A DNA stretch of 64,000 bases from Straminergon stramineum. Its lineage: Eukaryota; Streptophyta; Bryopsida; Hypnales; Calliergonaceae. The translations under genes and the position numbers were made by a program. The stretch spans positions 23,252,501 through 23,316,500 of the forward strand of contig OY987269.1 of the NCBI GenBank assembly GCA_963920665.1. The letters run 5' to 3'. Shown in pieces: positions 23,801 through 37,325 of this stretch (its first letter is position 1; each line of letters opens with the position of its first letter). The notes under the pieces are model-generated. The model worked only from the letters and a program-made list of their open reading frames with translations, had not been told where the DNA came from and did no database searches.

Positions 23801-26800
23801 TAAAAAATTCTTTAGCTTTCTTAGTACCAAACCTTTGAACTTCTGAAGGATGTTGAAGACCAAAAGTGGACAAGAAAACCTAACCAAAGTAATAGAGATA
23901 AGACCAGTTGACTATATTACTTATGAGAGGTTATTACAAAAGGGTGGGTCATTTGCATTAATCCATAAAGGTTTTTTTACTATGTTTTCACCAATAACCC
24001 TCCATAACTGCTATTTTTAGTATTAGTATCAAATTTTGGAAAATAAATAAATTTGGACACATGTAATCATAAGCACTTGTAATTCGTTGTTTTGAGAAGA
24101 TGTGGAAAAAAATTCAATTTTTTTCACCTTATAGATTGCAAGACATTAGCATTTGAAGTGACTAGAATCCCTTCTTTTACCTTGAGTGAAAAATCTAGGT
24201 AGTTGCATTTCACAAGGTTAGATCATTATCAAAAAAATGTCCAAAATGGTTGTAACTCTTTGGATTCATTCTTCAAGGCTACATGCTTGAAAGTTTTTAG
24301 ATCATTTGGAGTTGAACAACATATAGGAAAAAATTAGTAAGTAGAAAAAAGTAGAGAATGATTCAAAATATGAAATTGTTAACAATTTATTTATGGAATT
24401 GAAAAATGTCAATCCCAATGGTTATAATGTTGTAATAAACAATCTACACCTAAATTTTTGAATTCTTTTCAAAAATATTGAAAATTGAGTTAAATAAAGG
24501 TCTTCAAAGTTTATTTTAGAGTGGAGTTTCCATAACTACTTGCTAACTACCCACAACTAAAACTCAAAACTTTCATTTCATAAATCAAAATGGAATGATT
24601 AAAAGCTTTCCATGCATATTTAAATCTAGAAAACCAATTTCGAATTTTGATTTTTAAAGAAGTTTTTTCTGTTGCTTAGGTTGTTTATTGAGCCATGAAA
24701 ACTACATATCATATAATTACTTTTTAACCATGTATTCAAAAGTTATGAAAATTGTTGGGCATTAGTTAAAGCTACTCCTCGGGCACATGTTGTGTGAAAG
24801 TTTCAAAGAATCAAAATAAGAATTCCATTTGAAGTGAGCTGCCTCAAATCACTATATTGCCAAAAAGACATTCGATCTTCTAGGGATTCATGGCATTTGT
24901 ATGCAATCTAGGTTGGACTAGCAATCAATATTACCTTAGAGAGGTTTATTATTTAGAGAGTATTGCTTTAGAAAGGTTCTAATGTAGAAACAAAGAGTGC
25001 ATCTATTGATTCAATTATCAAAGCATTTTGGTGACTACCTTGGTCATTAGAGGTTGTGTCCTTCAGGTTAAAGATCACAAAACATGTGATATTTTTTAGG
25101 CTACTTCCCTTTTTTCTTTGTATTGAATGAATGAAAAAACACAAAATTTCACTAAAACTAATGGTTACTACATATTTTGTTTTGGAGTTTATTTGCTCAT
25201 TTTGATGTTTTGTTTATGACTTGCTTGAGTTTTCATAATGAGTAACATTTGATGTTTTCATAATGGGATGTTGGACAAGGATACTAAAACATTCACTAAA
25301 TAAGCTAAGTGTTAAGGGATAGGAAGTGAAGGCAAAAGGTGGTGCAATGACAACAAAGATGCTTGAGCAAGAATAATGAGTTTTTTTGTTAGAATTGGGA
25401 GTCTTGGTAATCTAAGCACCTACACATGTTTGCATTTCAACGTTCTTAGCTATCTTAGTCATGCATTGAAGACTAAGAATATGAGGGAAGTATTGCATAT
25501 AAAAAAAACAAAAAAGAAAGAATGTCCCAATGGAGTTTGAAGAGCAAGTGCCAAGACTACAAGCAAAAGAAATTAAAAAAGAGCAAGTGCAAGTGCAACA
25601 TTAGAACAAATTGTTTGGTGGCTAACACAAATCTCTAAACCTAAGCAACAATGAAAATTTTTAAGATGAAGATAATAGTCAATATACTAGTACTTGAACT
25701 CATAATAGAATATTTCATCCATCATTTCAAATTTTAGTATCAAACATAGTCAAATGCATTTAAGGTAAAGCCTTATCTTACTATGCATGAATTGCAAGGA
25801 AAAAAATTGTAAAAAAATCAACATTTTTAGCCACAATGTTATTTGACATTCATGGCCAATAAGGTGGAGAAAGCTAAAATTTCCCCTACTTCAGAAGCGT
25901 TTTCATAATGGAAGTTTCAATGTGTCGATGGTGAACACTTCAGGATGGGGACAATTTCAGATGCAATTTCTTCTCATCTTTCAAGGAAAACTTACCAAAA
26001 TTATTTGAAGTTTGAAAGCCTTTTAAGAATCTAGCTTAGTACTAAGGAAATGCTTTATGAATACACTTGCTTTAAACTACATTTAGTCTTGTTATCTTAG
26101 GTGCAAAATTTTTTAATTTATGCCAAGGTGTATAATTGTAAAAATTTGCCTTTGTGAGTAGTTAATTTAAAATTTTACAACCTTCCTACATTTATTTGAT
26201 GTCTTTGATTTGGAAAATGAATTCGAATTCTTTAAATTTTATCATCTATGATAAAGAATAATTTTTGATGTTTTCTCTTTGTGGAAAAAATTGGAGTTGG
26301 TTCTTCCATATCAAATGTGGTCTAAGATAAATATTCAAATTTTCTTTTGTTTTGGTTTAAATTTAGTTCCTTATGTATTGAATGTACTATCATACTTTGA
26401 GGAAAATGCAATCTATACATATTATATTTGTAGGGTAGTTTTTGTGTAAATCAATCCTAAAAATTGATGTCAAAATTTTTGTAAAATTATTTTTGTGATA
26501 TTTTTTATGAAAATAAAAAGAATAAGGAAAAATGTTTTTGTTATTAGCATCAATCAAACTTTATATTTAGAAGTAAAAGAAATTCGGCCCTTTGCTTATA
26601 ATATATTGTTCTTCTAAAGGCTCAACTTTAGCTCAAAATCAACCATCTTAGTGTTTCTAAACACAATACAAATTCAAGAGCCAAATGAGGTGTCAATTGT
26701 CAAATTGACTTTTCTTAGTGCCATCACTTTAGATTGGAACTTCACCCCTTAGGTAGTCCACATTTCCAAATTATAAATCATATCCACACAATTAGGTCTA

Positions 26801-29200
26801 ATATGATAATATTACATTTTCTAATATTTTGCAATAAAATTTGAGATCAATACTTTGAGATTCCTTTAATCTAAAATTAATTGTAGATTAGATATTTGTA
26901 ATTTTCACAAGAATTCTTTTATTGCTTAGGTTTAACCCCTAAGCTCTCCGACGTTCACTTTTTGGACAACAAACATGGATTGAAACTCAAGTTTCATCCT
27001 CCTTAGTGCTTGGATGAAAGTCATTCTAATTTGTGGAGATACTTTACCAAGTTGTTGTCCTATTTAATGGTTGGATTTGATGTTCTCAGAGTATTATATA
27101 TTTCTAAAATTATAAATGTGCAAGTATGTAGAGTGGTTGACCAAGCCAAAATTGCATTGACTCTAATTCAAAATTTGATTTGCAAAAATGAGGCTATAGA
27201 TTTGAAGAGCACAAAAATTTCAAAAAATCACCATGTTAAGAGAACCTAATTTTAAATCATTCCATTCCAACAAATTGTACTTAAAAAATGATAATACTTT
27301 GCTTATAAACAAATTTAGAAGGAATTTTGAATTTCTGTTCCAAAATTTATAAAAAAATATTAGTGACAACATTGGTGAATCTAATGGTATAGATGGATCT
27401 AAAACTCAAAATCTACAACTTCTATTTGTATATCAATTCCAAAATATTCTTCCAAATAGCACTTTATAATGGGGGTTTTCAAATCATGAATTCTAGAGAA
27501 GACTCAAGATGTTCATGGATTAAAATGTGAAGTTCTAATTATGATGACTATGTAAGTTTCTTATTTTATTTATTTATTTATTCTATCTAGATGATTTGCA
27601 AGATGTCTTAAAGGGACATTCTTGTAACTAAAAATTATATGATTTTGCAATGAAATAATATTGTATCCTTACATTTGAATTTTAGAAAATTTGCAAAGAA
27701 AAGTTTATAAGATCTATACCATAAAAATGTAGATGAATTAATATAAACTTTAGATGGTTGAATCTACAACTCAAAATATACAAAACTTTAGATGGATGAA
27801 AAAAACAAAATTTTGTGTGCTTGGAACATGTTTGTATTCATCAATTTTTGTATGTCTCATGATAGCCAAATCCCTAAGAGGATAGTGACTAGTACTATTT
27901 ATATGCAATTTTATGCAAAGTTGTTTTGTTGAAAGCTCAATACCTATTCTAAGGTTGATTATTTCACCACAATTATAGAACATGAATAGGATTTTGACTA
28001 TTGTGAGACATATGAGTGATATGACAACTTTACCAAATACTATATTTTTTCCCATGTAGAGGATATTTGCATAATAAATGATGGACGTTCTTTTTGCTTT
28101 TGTACAATTGAAGATTTGTCATTTTGTAAGAATCCTAGGTATTAAAAGGAATGTAGATTTTATAGGAGCTTTTTAGGGATAATTAATTTTTAAATGACAA
28201 GAATTTAGATGTAAGGTCTTTATTTTTTTCACGTTTTCTTTCCTATTCATTCATGAATTGATTCAAAGGCTTACAAAAAAATCATGAAGCACCATGTTAC
28301 ATAGCTAATCACATTATTGTAGAATAGTCAATTTTTCTCCATAGACTTGGATGTACCTCATTCATTTGTTTAGATCCAACACTAAGCTCTTCAAAACATT
28401 CTTAATCCACCCAATGGATGCAAGGCCTTAGGGGAATTAATATGTTGCAAGGATGAAAAGTCATTACACTTTACCACTAGGTTCCAATTTTAAAGAAATT
28501 CATCACATATACAACTCACTACAATAACTTCCAACAAACTATAAGAGTCCTCGTGTTCAACAACAAAACAAATCTCCATCTTTTCTAATTCAAAGAACTA
28601 TTTGTTGAAGAAAAAGTAATATTTTCCAGTTATACGTCAAGCTTGACAAATATGCAATTTATGCCATGCCAAGGAAAATTATTTGGTAGATTGTAACATT
28701 AGAACATCGACAAGGTGGCTTGGGCTAAGGAAGTCACCAAAGAGCCTTTGTTGGGCACTGCAAAGGCAAGATTTGAAGCTTTCCACATTATATCTTGCCC
28801 AACATTGTTGCAAAATTTTAAAAATGGTAAGAATCCCTATAGATGTTCTTGGATTCAAAGCCCAATTCATTTGAACAAAGGATGTGTCCTTATTTATTGT
28901 GGGTACCAAAAATTTGTCTAGGCTTTGTAGCTGAAGGGGCCGAAAGGAAAGAAAGTACAGGGCAAGATTTGAGGAATTTAGTAGTATGTTTTGGCATTGG
29001 TTCACTTGAGTGATTTTTTTTCCAACTCTATCACATCAAGATCTCATTGGCAAGTGCTCATGTAGATTGATGTTCTTTATTACACTTTTCATCCAAAAAA
29101 ACACCAATGCCTTCTTATTTGCTGTACATGTGGAGATGCTATTAACAAAACTGATCCAAACAAAGTGTTTCCCCGAAGTGACCTAAGTGACCTACTTAGT
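23801..29200. other. Gene-poor AT-rich desert
   Basis: About 5.4 kb with only short frames on both strands. No conserved peptide, splice-linked exon series or complete element was found. A lone TTTAACCCCTAAG at about 26933 resembles one end of the TTAA-flanked elements, but I found no partner end. Confidence 0.5.
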
Positions 29201-30167
29201 GTTTTGACGTGATGGACTTCTGCCGTGAAGGTGGAGGCCCCCGATGGAGATGCAACACAGACGGCCCCAAACGGGAGCTTGCCGGCGGGGCCTGGGCAAC
29301 TGACCTCCACTTGATCAATTCGTTGCCTGAAACCAAAATTCCGCCATCGACGTCGCCCCTTGAGTGAGGACTGAGGAGGTCCCTTCCAAACTCCGGTTTA
29401 CCCTGGCGGCACTTGTTCAGCTCCAGTTGGATTGGCGAGAACCGTTCTGAGCCGCAGCTTTTGTCGTCATTTCCCACGACTCTCCTCCATCCGACCACCC
29501 TGTGTGCTTGTGCGTCTCTCGGTTGCTCGATGCCGTCGATTGGAAGTATGAAGCTGAAGCACGATGGCCTCCCAGGCGTGGCAGCTAAGCTAGGCGTGCC
29601 TGCCCTCTCTCACTTGCGTGTACGCTTTAGTTGAAGACGTGCCCGATTACTCTCGATTCCGGGAAGTGATCGGCCTTTGCTTTACAAGTCAATCAATGGA
29701 ATTGCTTCCCACAGGATGTGCACAAACCTCGTCACTCCTTCGTTTTCTAATCTCAAAACTCTTCATCAGTTGATGTTAGTGCACGGCTCGAAGCGACGTG
29801 CACGAATTTTGTGAGAATTTTATTGCGTGATCGTTTCTTCATTTATTGTTTTGAGAAGAGTGATCGGCGTTTGCTTTTCCTGTTGAAATTAAAGTACTTG
29901 ATTTCGCACACGGTGCACATAACATCGTGCCTCTTTCGTAGATTGTCGGTCCCTCTTCTGTTATGGCATTCGAATTCTTGATTTTTAGCTGTTAGTGCTG
30001 GAGTCGAAGTAACAAAGATATTTGAAGAATTTTTATTGAGTGGATCGATCGTTTCTTTCTTGTTCTTGGAGTTGTGCTGTATCTGGAAATGATGATCGCA
30101 TCAGTGAAGGACATGCAGGCTGGATTTGAGTCAGAGTAATTGATCTGACCTCGGTGCGCAGATCGAG
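29201..30167 (+). promoter_or_regulatory. Upstream region of the PLIP-type lipase gene
   Basis: Composition becomes G+C-richer from about 29210, and no long conserved frame is present. The region probably contains the promoter and 5' UTR of the lipase gene at 30168. No core promoter element can be named with confidence. Confidence 0.35.
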
Positions 30168-33100
30168 ATGAATCGGGCATTGTGTGAGGGATTAATTAAT
30201 CCGCAGTCGTGTCACGGCTTGTCACGTAGACATTCCCCTTCGAAGCATCGGGATCGTGGATTTTTTTCTGCGTATGGTCGGAAATTCTATTGCAAAATTT
30301 CAGATTCGCAGAAAAGTGGACACATCTCCTTGTCACCAGGTCCGTTGTCATTGTCATTGCCGTTCAAACCTGTTGCAGCATTGTCTTCGTCTCTCAAGTT
30401 TCTCCGATTCACTCGAGAGGACAGTAGAAAATCTTCGCAGATAGGTTTTCAGGAAAATGGAGATGCAAACCGCGACCTGGAAGGATCAGGTGATGAAGAG
30501 GTTGATAGTTCTATGGACGATTCACAATCAGTAGACATGTCTAGTTTTATAAGTTTAGTTGAGGAAGGAGCCAGTGGAGGGAGTGGCATAGGGATGATCC
30601 GATCTGCCGAACATTTGTCGAGGCCTTTGGTACACAATTTCGCGAAGCTAGGCTCTTTTTGGAAGAAGGAAAACGTTAATCACGAGGCATCCAAAATATC
30701 TGAAGCAGAAACAGAAGAGGACCTACCCGAGAGTTGCCAATTCATCCCTCCATCTTTCGGACGCGACAGCTGTGGAGCTTGTTGTAGCGAGTCGGGGTTA
30801 AATGATCAAGTAACGCCGCATTCTCAAATAGCTCGCAATAAAGAGTATTTTGAAAGATTTTTGCACCGCGTCACATCAGCGGAGAGAGAACGCATCACAC
30901 AGATGGCACTCCTCAGCAACTTAGCGTACAGGATTCCTACCATCGAGGTTCGTTTGTCCGTTTGCAACTTTTGCTCTTCTGCTCCCTCGATGTTAAGTTG
31001 TGGCAATCACCTTTTTCAGAATTTTTCATCTAAGATTGTTCACTATTTTCTTTTTCTTTTTCTCCTATTGCACCGGAAATTGAGGAAGATGAGCTTGTCT
31101 TGATACATTCACCGTGTAATTTAAAGCAGGAAGATAAGCTGCTCGCTGATCACCACTTCCGTGTGATCTCCTCGTCCTTCGAGCTGAAGGCATCAGCTGC
31201 ACCTGCGGGCGACGTCGAGGATTCTGTAACTGAGGAAGTGATGACTGGGATTAGAGAGAGTGTGATTGGCCTTGAAGGAATTGATACAAGTCCACAAATG
31301 ATTGATGAAGGGACATTGGCATCCTTGAATCCGGCTGCTGGTTATGCAATGGCCGCCACAGCAGCGTCCTGTAATACTCAGGCGTGTGACCTACTTCTCT
31401 CCAAGTCAGAGAGCATCACGTCGGCAATAGGGGAAGAGGTTGGAGGAGATTCTCAAGGTTACACGAATGTCCCCGACATATGCGATGGCGATTCTGGAGT
31501 TCTTGACAAGGAAATGGGAGACTCCAACTCATCATCTAAGAATCCATGGTACTTGAGAACTGCATCTTCTGTGCTCAGAGGAGCGCGAGGAGTTTCTGGA
31601 GAACAAGGAAAACAGACAAATACAGCGGTTGCACCACCAGGCTGTCCTTGCGAATGGTTTGCGTGTGAAAATGAGGCCTTGAACACACTCGTCATAGTTA
31701 TCCAGGTATTGTCGCCTTAAATGACTTCGCTCCTCCAGTTCTCTCTTTAGATTTGGGAGCTCGATCAGTTTGACAAATGTACATAGATGAATACATTTAT
31801 GGTGAATTTCATTAAAATGGCGGTATTATTCCGCTATTTGTGACATATTCCATGCCATTTTAATGGAATGTCATGCAATTTCTAACATATTCTGCGCCAT
31901 TTTAATGGAATGTTGCGCCATTTCACCGTAATACCGCCATTTTAATGAAATTCACTATTTTCCACTTGTAGATGAATACATTCTACTCGCGCAATTGAAT
32001 TTAGAGCAGATATCTAATTTAATCTGGAATTGGATCAAGAGAAGACAACATGGAAAGTCCTCTTCATGCCGTCTTGGTTATCTTCTCCAGGGTACGGAGA
32101 CGCTGGCGGCATGGCAAGCTAATTTGCAATTTGAGCCTACGCATTTTGAACCTGTAAGTTCACTAAACAGATTGAAACACCTTTTGCATGTTTGTGCTAA
32201 AGGTGGAAAATTACGTATCTCACTTCGCATGATCTCAGCCGAAGCCTGCAACTGAAACGATTTCAATCGTTATTTTTCATGTAGGAATCGAATTCCGGGG
32301 TCATGGTTCACCGAGGTATCTATGAGGCCGCAAAGAGATTATATGATGAAGTATTTCCATTCATTCATGCCCATGTAGAAGCGCATAATGAGAATGCCCG
32401 GATTCAGTTCACTGGCCATTCGCTAGGGGGTAGCCTAGCTGTGCTTCTTTCGCTCCTGGTTGGATCTCGGAACGCGGCTCCAGTTCGTGCATTACTCCCT
32501 GTCTACACGTTTGGCTCTCCCTGCATAATGTGCGGAGGAAATCACTTGCTGGCTCAACTGGGCTTGCCTCACAGCCATATTCGTTCCGTCGTCATGCACA
32601 TGGATATTGTTCCCCGAGCATTTGCTTGCGATTATCCTGACCACGTTGCTGTAGTCCTCAAGCGTGTCAGTGGCACCTTTCGCAATCATGCGTGCCTTCT
32701 TCAGCAGGTAAAAATTCTAAGTACATGAATCCTCTACTACTTCGGCACTCGCAACTTCTCGAAGCTCTTGAGTCATAATTGATGGTGCTCATTCAAACAT
32801 TCGTAAAGCTCATTACTCGCACTCGACGAATGAGGCTTGCCAAATTGCACATAGCACTTTGGACGCCATTCTTTCGAATTTCTAACTTAATTCTCCGTTT
32901 TGCAGAGGTTGATCTATGCGCCGATGGGCGAGATGGTGATCATGCAACCAGAGGACGATCAGGCTCCTGGACATCCTCTGCTACCGCAGGGCAGTGGTTT
33001 GTACAGCTTGAGAACACCAAGTCAGCTAGGAATTACTCAGGCAAAGAATGAGAATCCCTTACGATGGGCGAGGGAACTACAGTCTGCGGAGAGAGCGTTT

Positions 33101-33526
33101 CTGAACGTTCCACATCCTCTCGAAATCTTGAGCGACCGCAACGCTTATGGTTCGGAAGGAACTATTTCTAGGGATCATGATTGCCGCAACTACTTAAAGG
33201 CCTTGCGACGGATGCAGCATAATGCGTGGAAGCAGCGCAAAGAAAGGAAACAGCGAAGGTTAGCCAGGAGAAAATTTTGTCGTCAGTTCTGGGCTCCGTT
33301 GCTTGAGGGAGGCGATGTTAGTCTTATCCATTTTGACCGTGAGCCTCAAAAATATGCCTTTACCGCAGATAAGCAGCCTCTGGGTTTGGAAGGTCAGTAT
33401 CAGGAACTGAAGATTGCCGATAGTATGAAATCAGCTGCAAAGTACTTTCAGTACTTTTTCTTCTTCCAGTTCAAACAGGAGAGATCTGGGCGATCGTCCA
33501 AAACCGATCCTGTGGTAAGGTCTTGA
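30168..33526 (+). CDS. PLIP: Plastid class-3 lipase, PLIP family, complete
   Basis: Alpha/beta-hydrolase of the lipase class 3 family. PLIP relatives act in chloroplasts as phospholipase A1-type enzymes on thylakoid lipids. Coding exons: 30168-30947, 31130-31705, 32091-32153, 32285-32707, 32906-33526; all junctions are phase 0 and give about 820 aa. A Ser-rich, basic N-terminus fits a plastid transit peptide. The conserved N-terminal block ends near LSNLAYRIPTIE. The exon 2-4 junctions rebuild the PCEWFACE...VIQGTETLAAWQANL-FEPTHFE block. The nucleophile elbow is QFTGHSLGGSLA, followed by LLPVYTFGSP and MHMDIVPRAFACDYPDHVA, which match the family around the Asp, with a candidate His in FRNHACL. 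PMGEMVIMQPE and HPLLPQGSGLY close the domain. Exon 2 adds a long acidic/Ser linker. Intron 2 carries a MITE. Which of PLIP1-3 it matches best cannot be told here. Confidence 0.92.
31784..31982. mobile_element. Inverted-repeat MITE in lipase intron 2
   Basis: Inverted repeats at 31801-31828 and 31929-31956 match at 27 of 28 bases (core GTGAATTTCATTAAAATGG then CGGTATTA). The interior holds two more copies of a CCATTTTAATGGAATG motif, so the same word appears four times in alternating orientation. A perfect 14-bp direct repeat, TAGATGAATACATT, flanks the structure at 31784-31797 and 31969-31982. It may be a long target duplication or a pre-existing duplication. The superfamily is not assigned. 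It lies in the 385-bp intron 2 of the PLIP-type gene. Confidence 0.75.
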
Positions 33527-34463
33527 CACATGAACCACAGTGGTGACAAGATGTACCCTGAAGTTTTGTACAGAATGTTGAAGACACCAAATGAAGCAAG
33601 TCTCTTCGCATCTATATATCGCATGAAACAGCGAAGCCCAAGTAATATTTATTACAGCAAGAATTGAGGGACCCTACTGTGACGCCCGTGTGGCGCACAG
33701 AACCAAACCAGTTTGATGTATTCGTGAGGCGTCAAAGTGTTCAGATGTCGAAGATTGTCAGTGATATGTTCTCAAGCCAAACGGCGTTTGTACAAAGTGT
33801 TCGGAGCAGCAGAAGCAGAACATCCTGACACCAGATGGGTTCACTGGGAGAGATGTTACGATTCGTTTTAGCATGTCATTCTCATTCCAGATGATGAAAC
33901 GGACGAGAGGCAGGGGAATTTTTCCCCTTTTATTCTTTTTAATCATGATCAATTCGAGGGTCTGCTCTTCAGGACCCATTATTGGAAATAGAAACATATA
34001 TAGGTGGATTATCGTACGATAATCGGAAAGACTTGTCGCCGGAGACTGATATCCGGTGAACCATAGCGCTATTACGACAAAGCTGTCTAAACGAGCAGCG
34101 AATTGAAGGTGTTTCCTAGGTAACCTCTCTTCAGCATTCAGCACCTTGTGGTGACATGTCTCAGGGTTGAGAATGTATTTAAAAAAGGGTGCAATTGGAT
34201 TCGTATGTAGAAGCTTGGTATTCATATGGAAAGAATCATTATGTTCAAGAATTGTGTCTACTTATCGATGCAAGGTAATATCACTGTGAATTTTATGCCA
34301 CATTATTATCGCCTGTGAGATTTAGGCATTAGAGAAAAAAATGAAGCCTTTGGAGGGCCGCCAAGGAGTGACATCCTCAAGTATTTCCATATCACCACTT
34401 GACTTATAGAATTTCACTTATAATGTTTACCTTTTCTGACTTTTGCAAGGGTGAAGTCAGGAC
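33527..34463. other. 3' flank of the lipase gene
   Basis: Probably 3' UTR at its start. An antisense frame of 155 codons (33758-34225) has no recognised domain and is not supported as a gene. Confidence 0.5.
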
Positions 34464-36451
34464 TTAGGCCCGGTTTATATTAGGCCTGGGGCCGGATGGA
34501 AGGCCGGCTGGATTTGCCTTCAATCCGGCCCCAATTTCTCCATCCGGCCCTTGGTAATGTAAAGCCCTTTGGCTGGATTCCAGAGCCTAATTTTTGATTC
34601 ATGTGTTCTTCAATTTTCTTAATGCTCAATTAAAAAAAATGTAAAAATACACATCTTTTCCTTTATCTTCCTTTCTTTCCTTTCCTTTTTTTTTTTTTTT
34701 TTTCTTTTAACTTTTTTCCCTTATTAATTCTATTCCGAAAATAGAAGAGAGAATTTTTTTACTTTCTTTTAATCTTTTCCTTTCTATTCCTATTTATCCT
34801 ATTTCAAGATGAAAAAAATGGAAGAGAGAATTTTTTCCTTTTTTTGAAACTTTTCATTTCTCTTCCTATTTTTCTATTTGAAAAATATATTTTTTTTGCT
34901 TTAATTGAACCTTTTCCATTCTCTTTCTACTTTAGTATTTTTTTTAAAAGTCTTTTCTATTTTTTTTAGGAACTTTCCCCTTTTTCTTCCTATTTTTTTT
35001 AGTTCTTTTTATTTTTCAAAATCATACTTAAATGAAAGCAAACTTCATTTTTATATACATTTTTGGATTATTTGTTTATTGAATATACATTGAGCCACAT
35101 TCTCTATTCTCCTATTTTTTCAACATGGTGACTACTCAAAGGCATAATGTAAATCAATAAATGCAAAAGGTAGTTTGCTATAAAGTTGATAATGACACAA
35201 AGGTACATTTTGCTTTTTTCAGTGTACTAGGAATGTTCATTGAATGAGGCGATTACTTTTAGTGACCATAGCGTTTCAACTTCAAAATTTAGGAACTGCT
35301 TACACAAAGGTCCAAAAAATATGAAATGACTTGGATTAGATGCCAAATTCAATTTTATTCCTACTACAATTTGTTGAATTTTTTTAGAAAGAGTCCAACT
35401 TCCTTGTAAAGGCAATCAGATCTTAAATGGTTGCTTGAAGAGTTGACTACCTTATTTTGGAAAAACTATTTTGGAACATAGAAATATAATATGGTATCTA
35501 AATATCATGTTCTTTGGTGTACATGAATTTTCTTTCAAAAACCAACAATAAAATAGAAAATTATGAACAATCCACTAATGGTAACTTCTTGCAAACTAGC
35601 AATTTAATTTATTTCAAATAGTTAAACAATATAAAATCCTTTTTTTCATTTAACTATTTGACGTTAATTTTATTTTTTAAGAAATTATTAAGAAATTTAA
35701 TTGGTAAGCCCACCAAGCCTTTCTTAATCATGACTTTCTCGAACTAATTAATTACTGTATCAAGAAAGATTAACAAATTACCAGAGCACCAAATTAAGAA
35801 ATGCTTGGTAATTAATTTAATTTTTTAAGAAATTACCAACCTACACAAAAATTAAATTAATTACGAATCCTTATCGAGAAATCAAGAAACACTTGGTATT
35901 TAATTGAATTGAATTTGGCTGGATGAAACAACCTGAAGGCTTCTTTTTGACCAGCCTTTTGGCTTGGCTGTTGTACCGGTTCTTTTTAATGACAGTGGGT
36001 CCTCCCATTTGTTTCAACAAAAACAAACCAAAACCAAAACCAAAAAAAACTAAACTGAAGGCCAGACAGGCAACCAAACACGCAGACAGGGAGGTAAGAA
36101 GCGCAATATGGAAGTGTTTGTAAGAAAAATATAAAAGTAAAAATCAATTTTTCTCAAAATCAATGGTAGAGATTTGTATGATCTAGCGGAGGAGCCCATT
36201 TCGGCCCCAATCCGGCCCTAGATGGGAGTTCGGGCCACCCAAAACCTCGTCCCAATTGCTCCCTTGGGGCCAAAAGGTTTGGCGCCCAAACCATGCCACC
36301 TAAAGTGACACGTAGGATGAGTTGTAGTTCAATTTAGCCTCAAGTATGAAGGCCTTGGGCCGGATTTGGAGAAATTGAATGATCCTTTTGGTTCAAACTT
36401 GGAGAGTTCTAGCCGGCCTTCAATCTGGCCCCAAGTATAAACCAGCCCTTA
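34464..36451. mobile_element. PIF/Harbinger-type element, about 2.0 kb, TSD TTA
   Basis: TTA flanks both ends (34464-34466 and 36449-36451). The left end reads GGCCCGGTTTATATTAGGCC. The right end, inverted, reads GGGCTGGTTTATACTTGGGG, and both continue into GGCC-GAT-GAAGGCCGGC. Subterminal copies of CCGGCCC and its inverse recur near 34500-34560 and 36190-36430. TTA duplications with GGGC/GGCC-type ends are typical of PIF/Harbinger and Tourist-like elements. The interior is pyrimidine-rich and AT-rich (34650-35080) and carries the dispersed repeat copy at 35166-35460. No transposase or Myb-like frame is seen, so it is non-autonomous. Confidence 0.75.
35166..35460. repeat. Dispersed repeat copy inside the PIF-type element
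   Basis: Colinear and same-strand with 2080-2395 (see that entry). It sits between the ends of the TTA-flanked element, so either the element captured it or the left copy is a remnant of a related element that has lost its ends. Confidence 0.7.
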
Positions 36452-36670
36452 ATAATTTGGACTCATCAGAGGTTGGTTTTATAGTGAGGTGCATAAAAAT
36501 ACATGGTTCTTAATAATTAGCCCTAAATCCAAATTTGATTATTAGTCAACTCAAAATACAAGGCATTTAATGAATTCCAATGTGTATCCAATTGAGTTGG
36601 GTTATTAATCAACTTTGATGTGTTTAATCCAATTGGGGATACACAACAAAGTCCATTAAACATAGTAATA

Positions 36671-36840
36671 GTTGATTGACAACGGAATTGTGATTTGTAT
36701 TGAATTCATTGGTCCACTAACACATTAGAGTAAGTTCATTAAGCTCACATTAATAGTTGACTAACAACAGAACTATGATGTGTATCCAATTCATTAGTCC
36801 ATTAACACATTAGAGTAGGTTCATTGAGCACATCAATCTA
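36671..36840. repeat. Two tandem copies of an 85-bp unit
   Basis: Units start at 36671 and 36756. Both read GTTGA-T-ACAAC-GAA, then TGT-TTGAATTCATT or a variant, CACATTAGAGTA and GTTCATT. The preceding DNA (36540-36660) carries related words such as TGTGTATCCAATT in both orientations, suggesting an older, larger array. Confidence 0.7.
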
Positions 36841-37325
36841 CATGTTTGGTAAGGGAGCTCACACTTATGGACATAAAATTTCATGAGGGGTATGAGTCCA
36901 TTCATCACATCACAACTTGGATGTCACAATCACATTCATTTGATATTCCAACACAAAGTGAGCAATAATAGGGAAAAAATTAATAGAGGTACAAAATAGA
37001 ATGTAATATGTAGGGTCCTTTGAGGGCTTTCTAGTAGTCCTTTGGAGGTTCCATTTTTTCCCTAATGACATGTCTATGTAGAAACAAGACTAGCATGGAG
37101 GCATTTCATAAAGACATGCTATTTATAATATTGCAAGAAAGATGATGTGTGAATTCTTTCATGATGGCTTAGCTGCATTTAGTGTCTATCTAAGGAACAA
37201 CTACTTGATTCTATTCACCCCCTTTTTTAATAGGTGTTTATTGAAGTCTCACCAATATGACTTCAAACTTTACAACTAGTTCCTACTTTACAAATGGCGT
37301 TTCATGGTTGTAATGTAACAAACTT

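Noticed and set aside
28683..29005. Overlapping frames of 60-108 codons on both strands
   Set aside because: Overlap in several frames without domain or splice support; typical of non-coding DNA.
33758..34225. 155-codon antisense frame
   Set aside because: It lies in the 3' flank of the lipase gene with no recognisable domain or splice-linked continuation.
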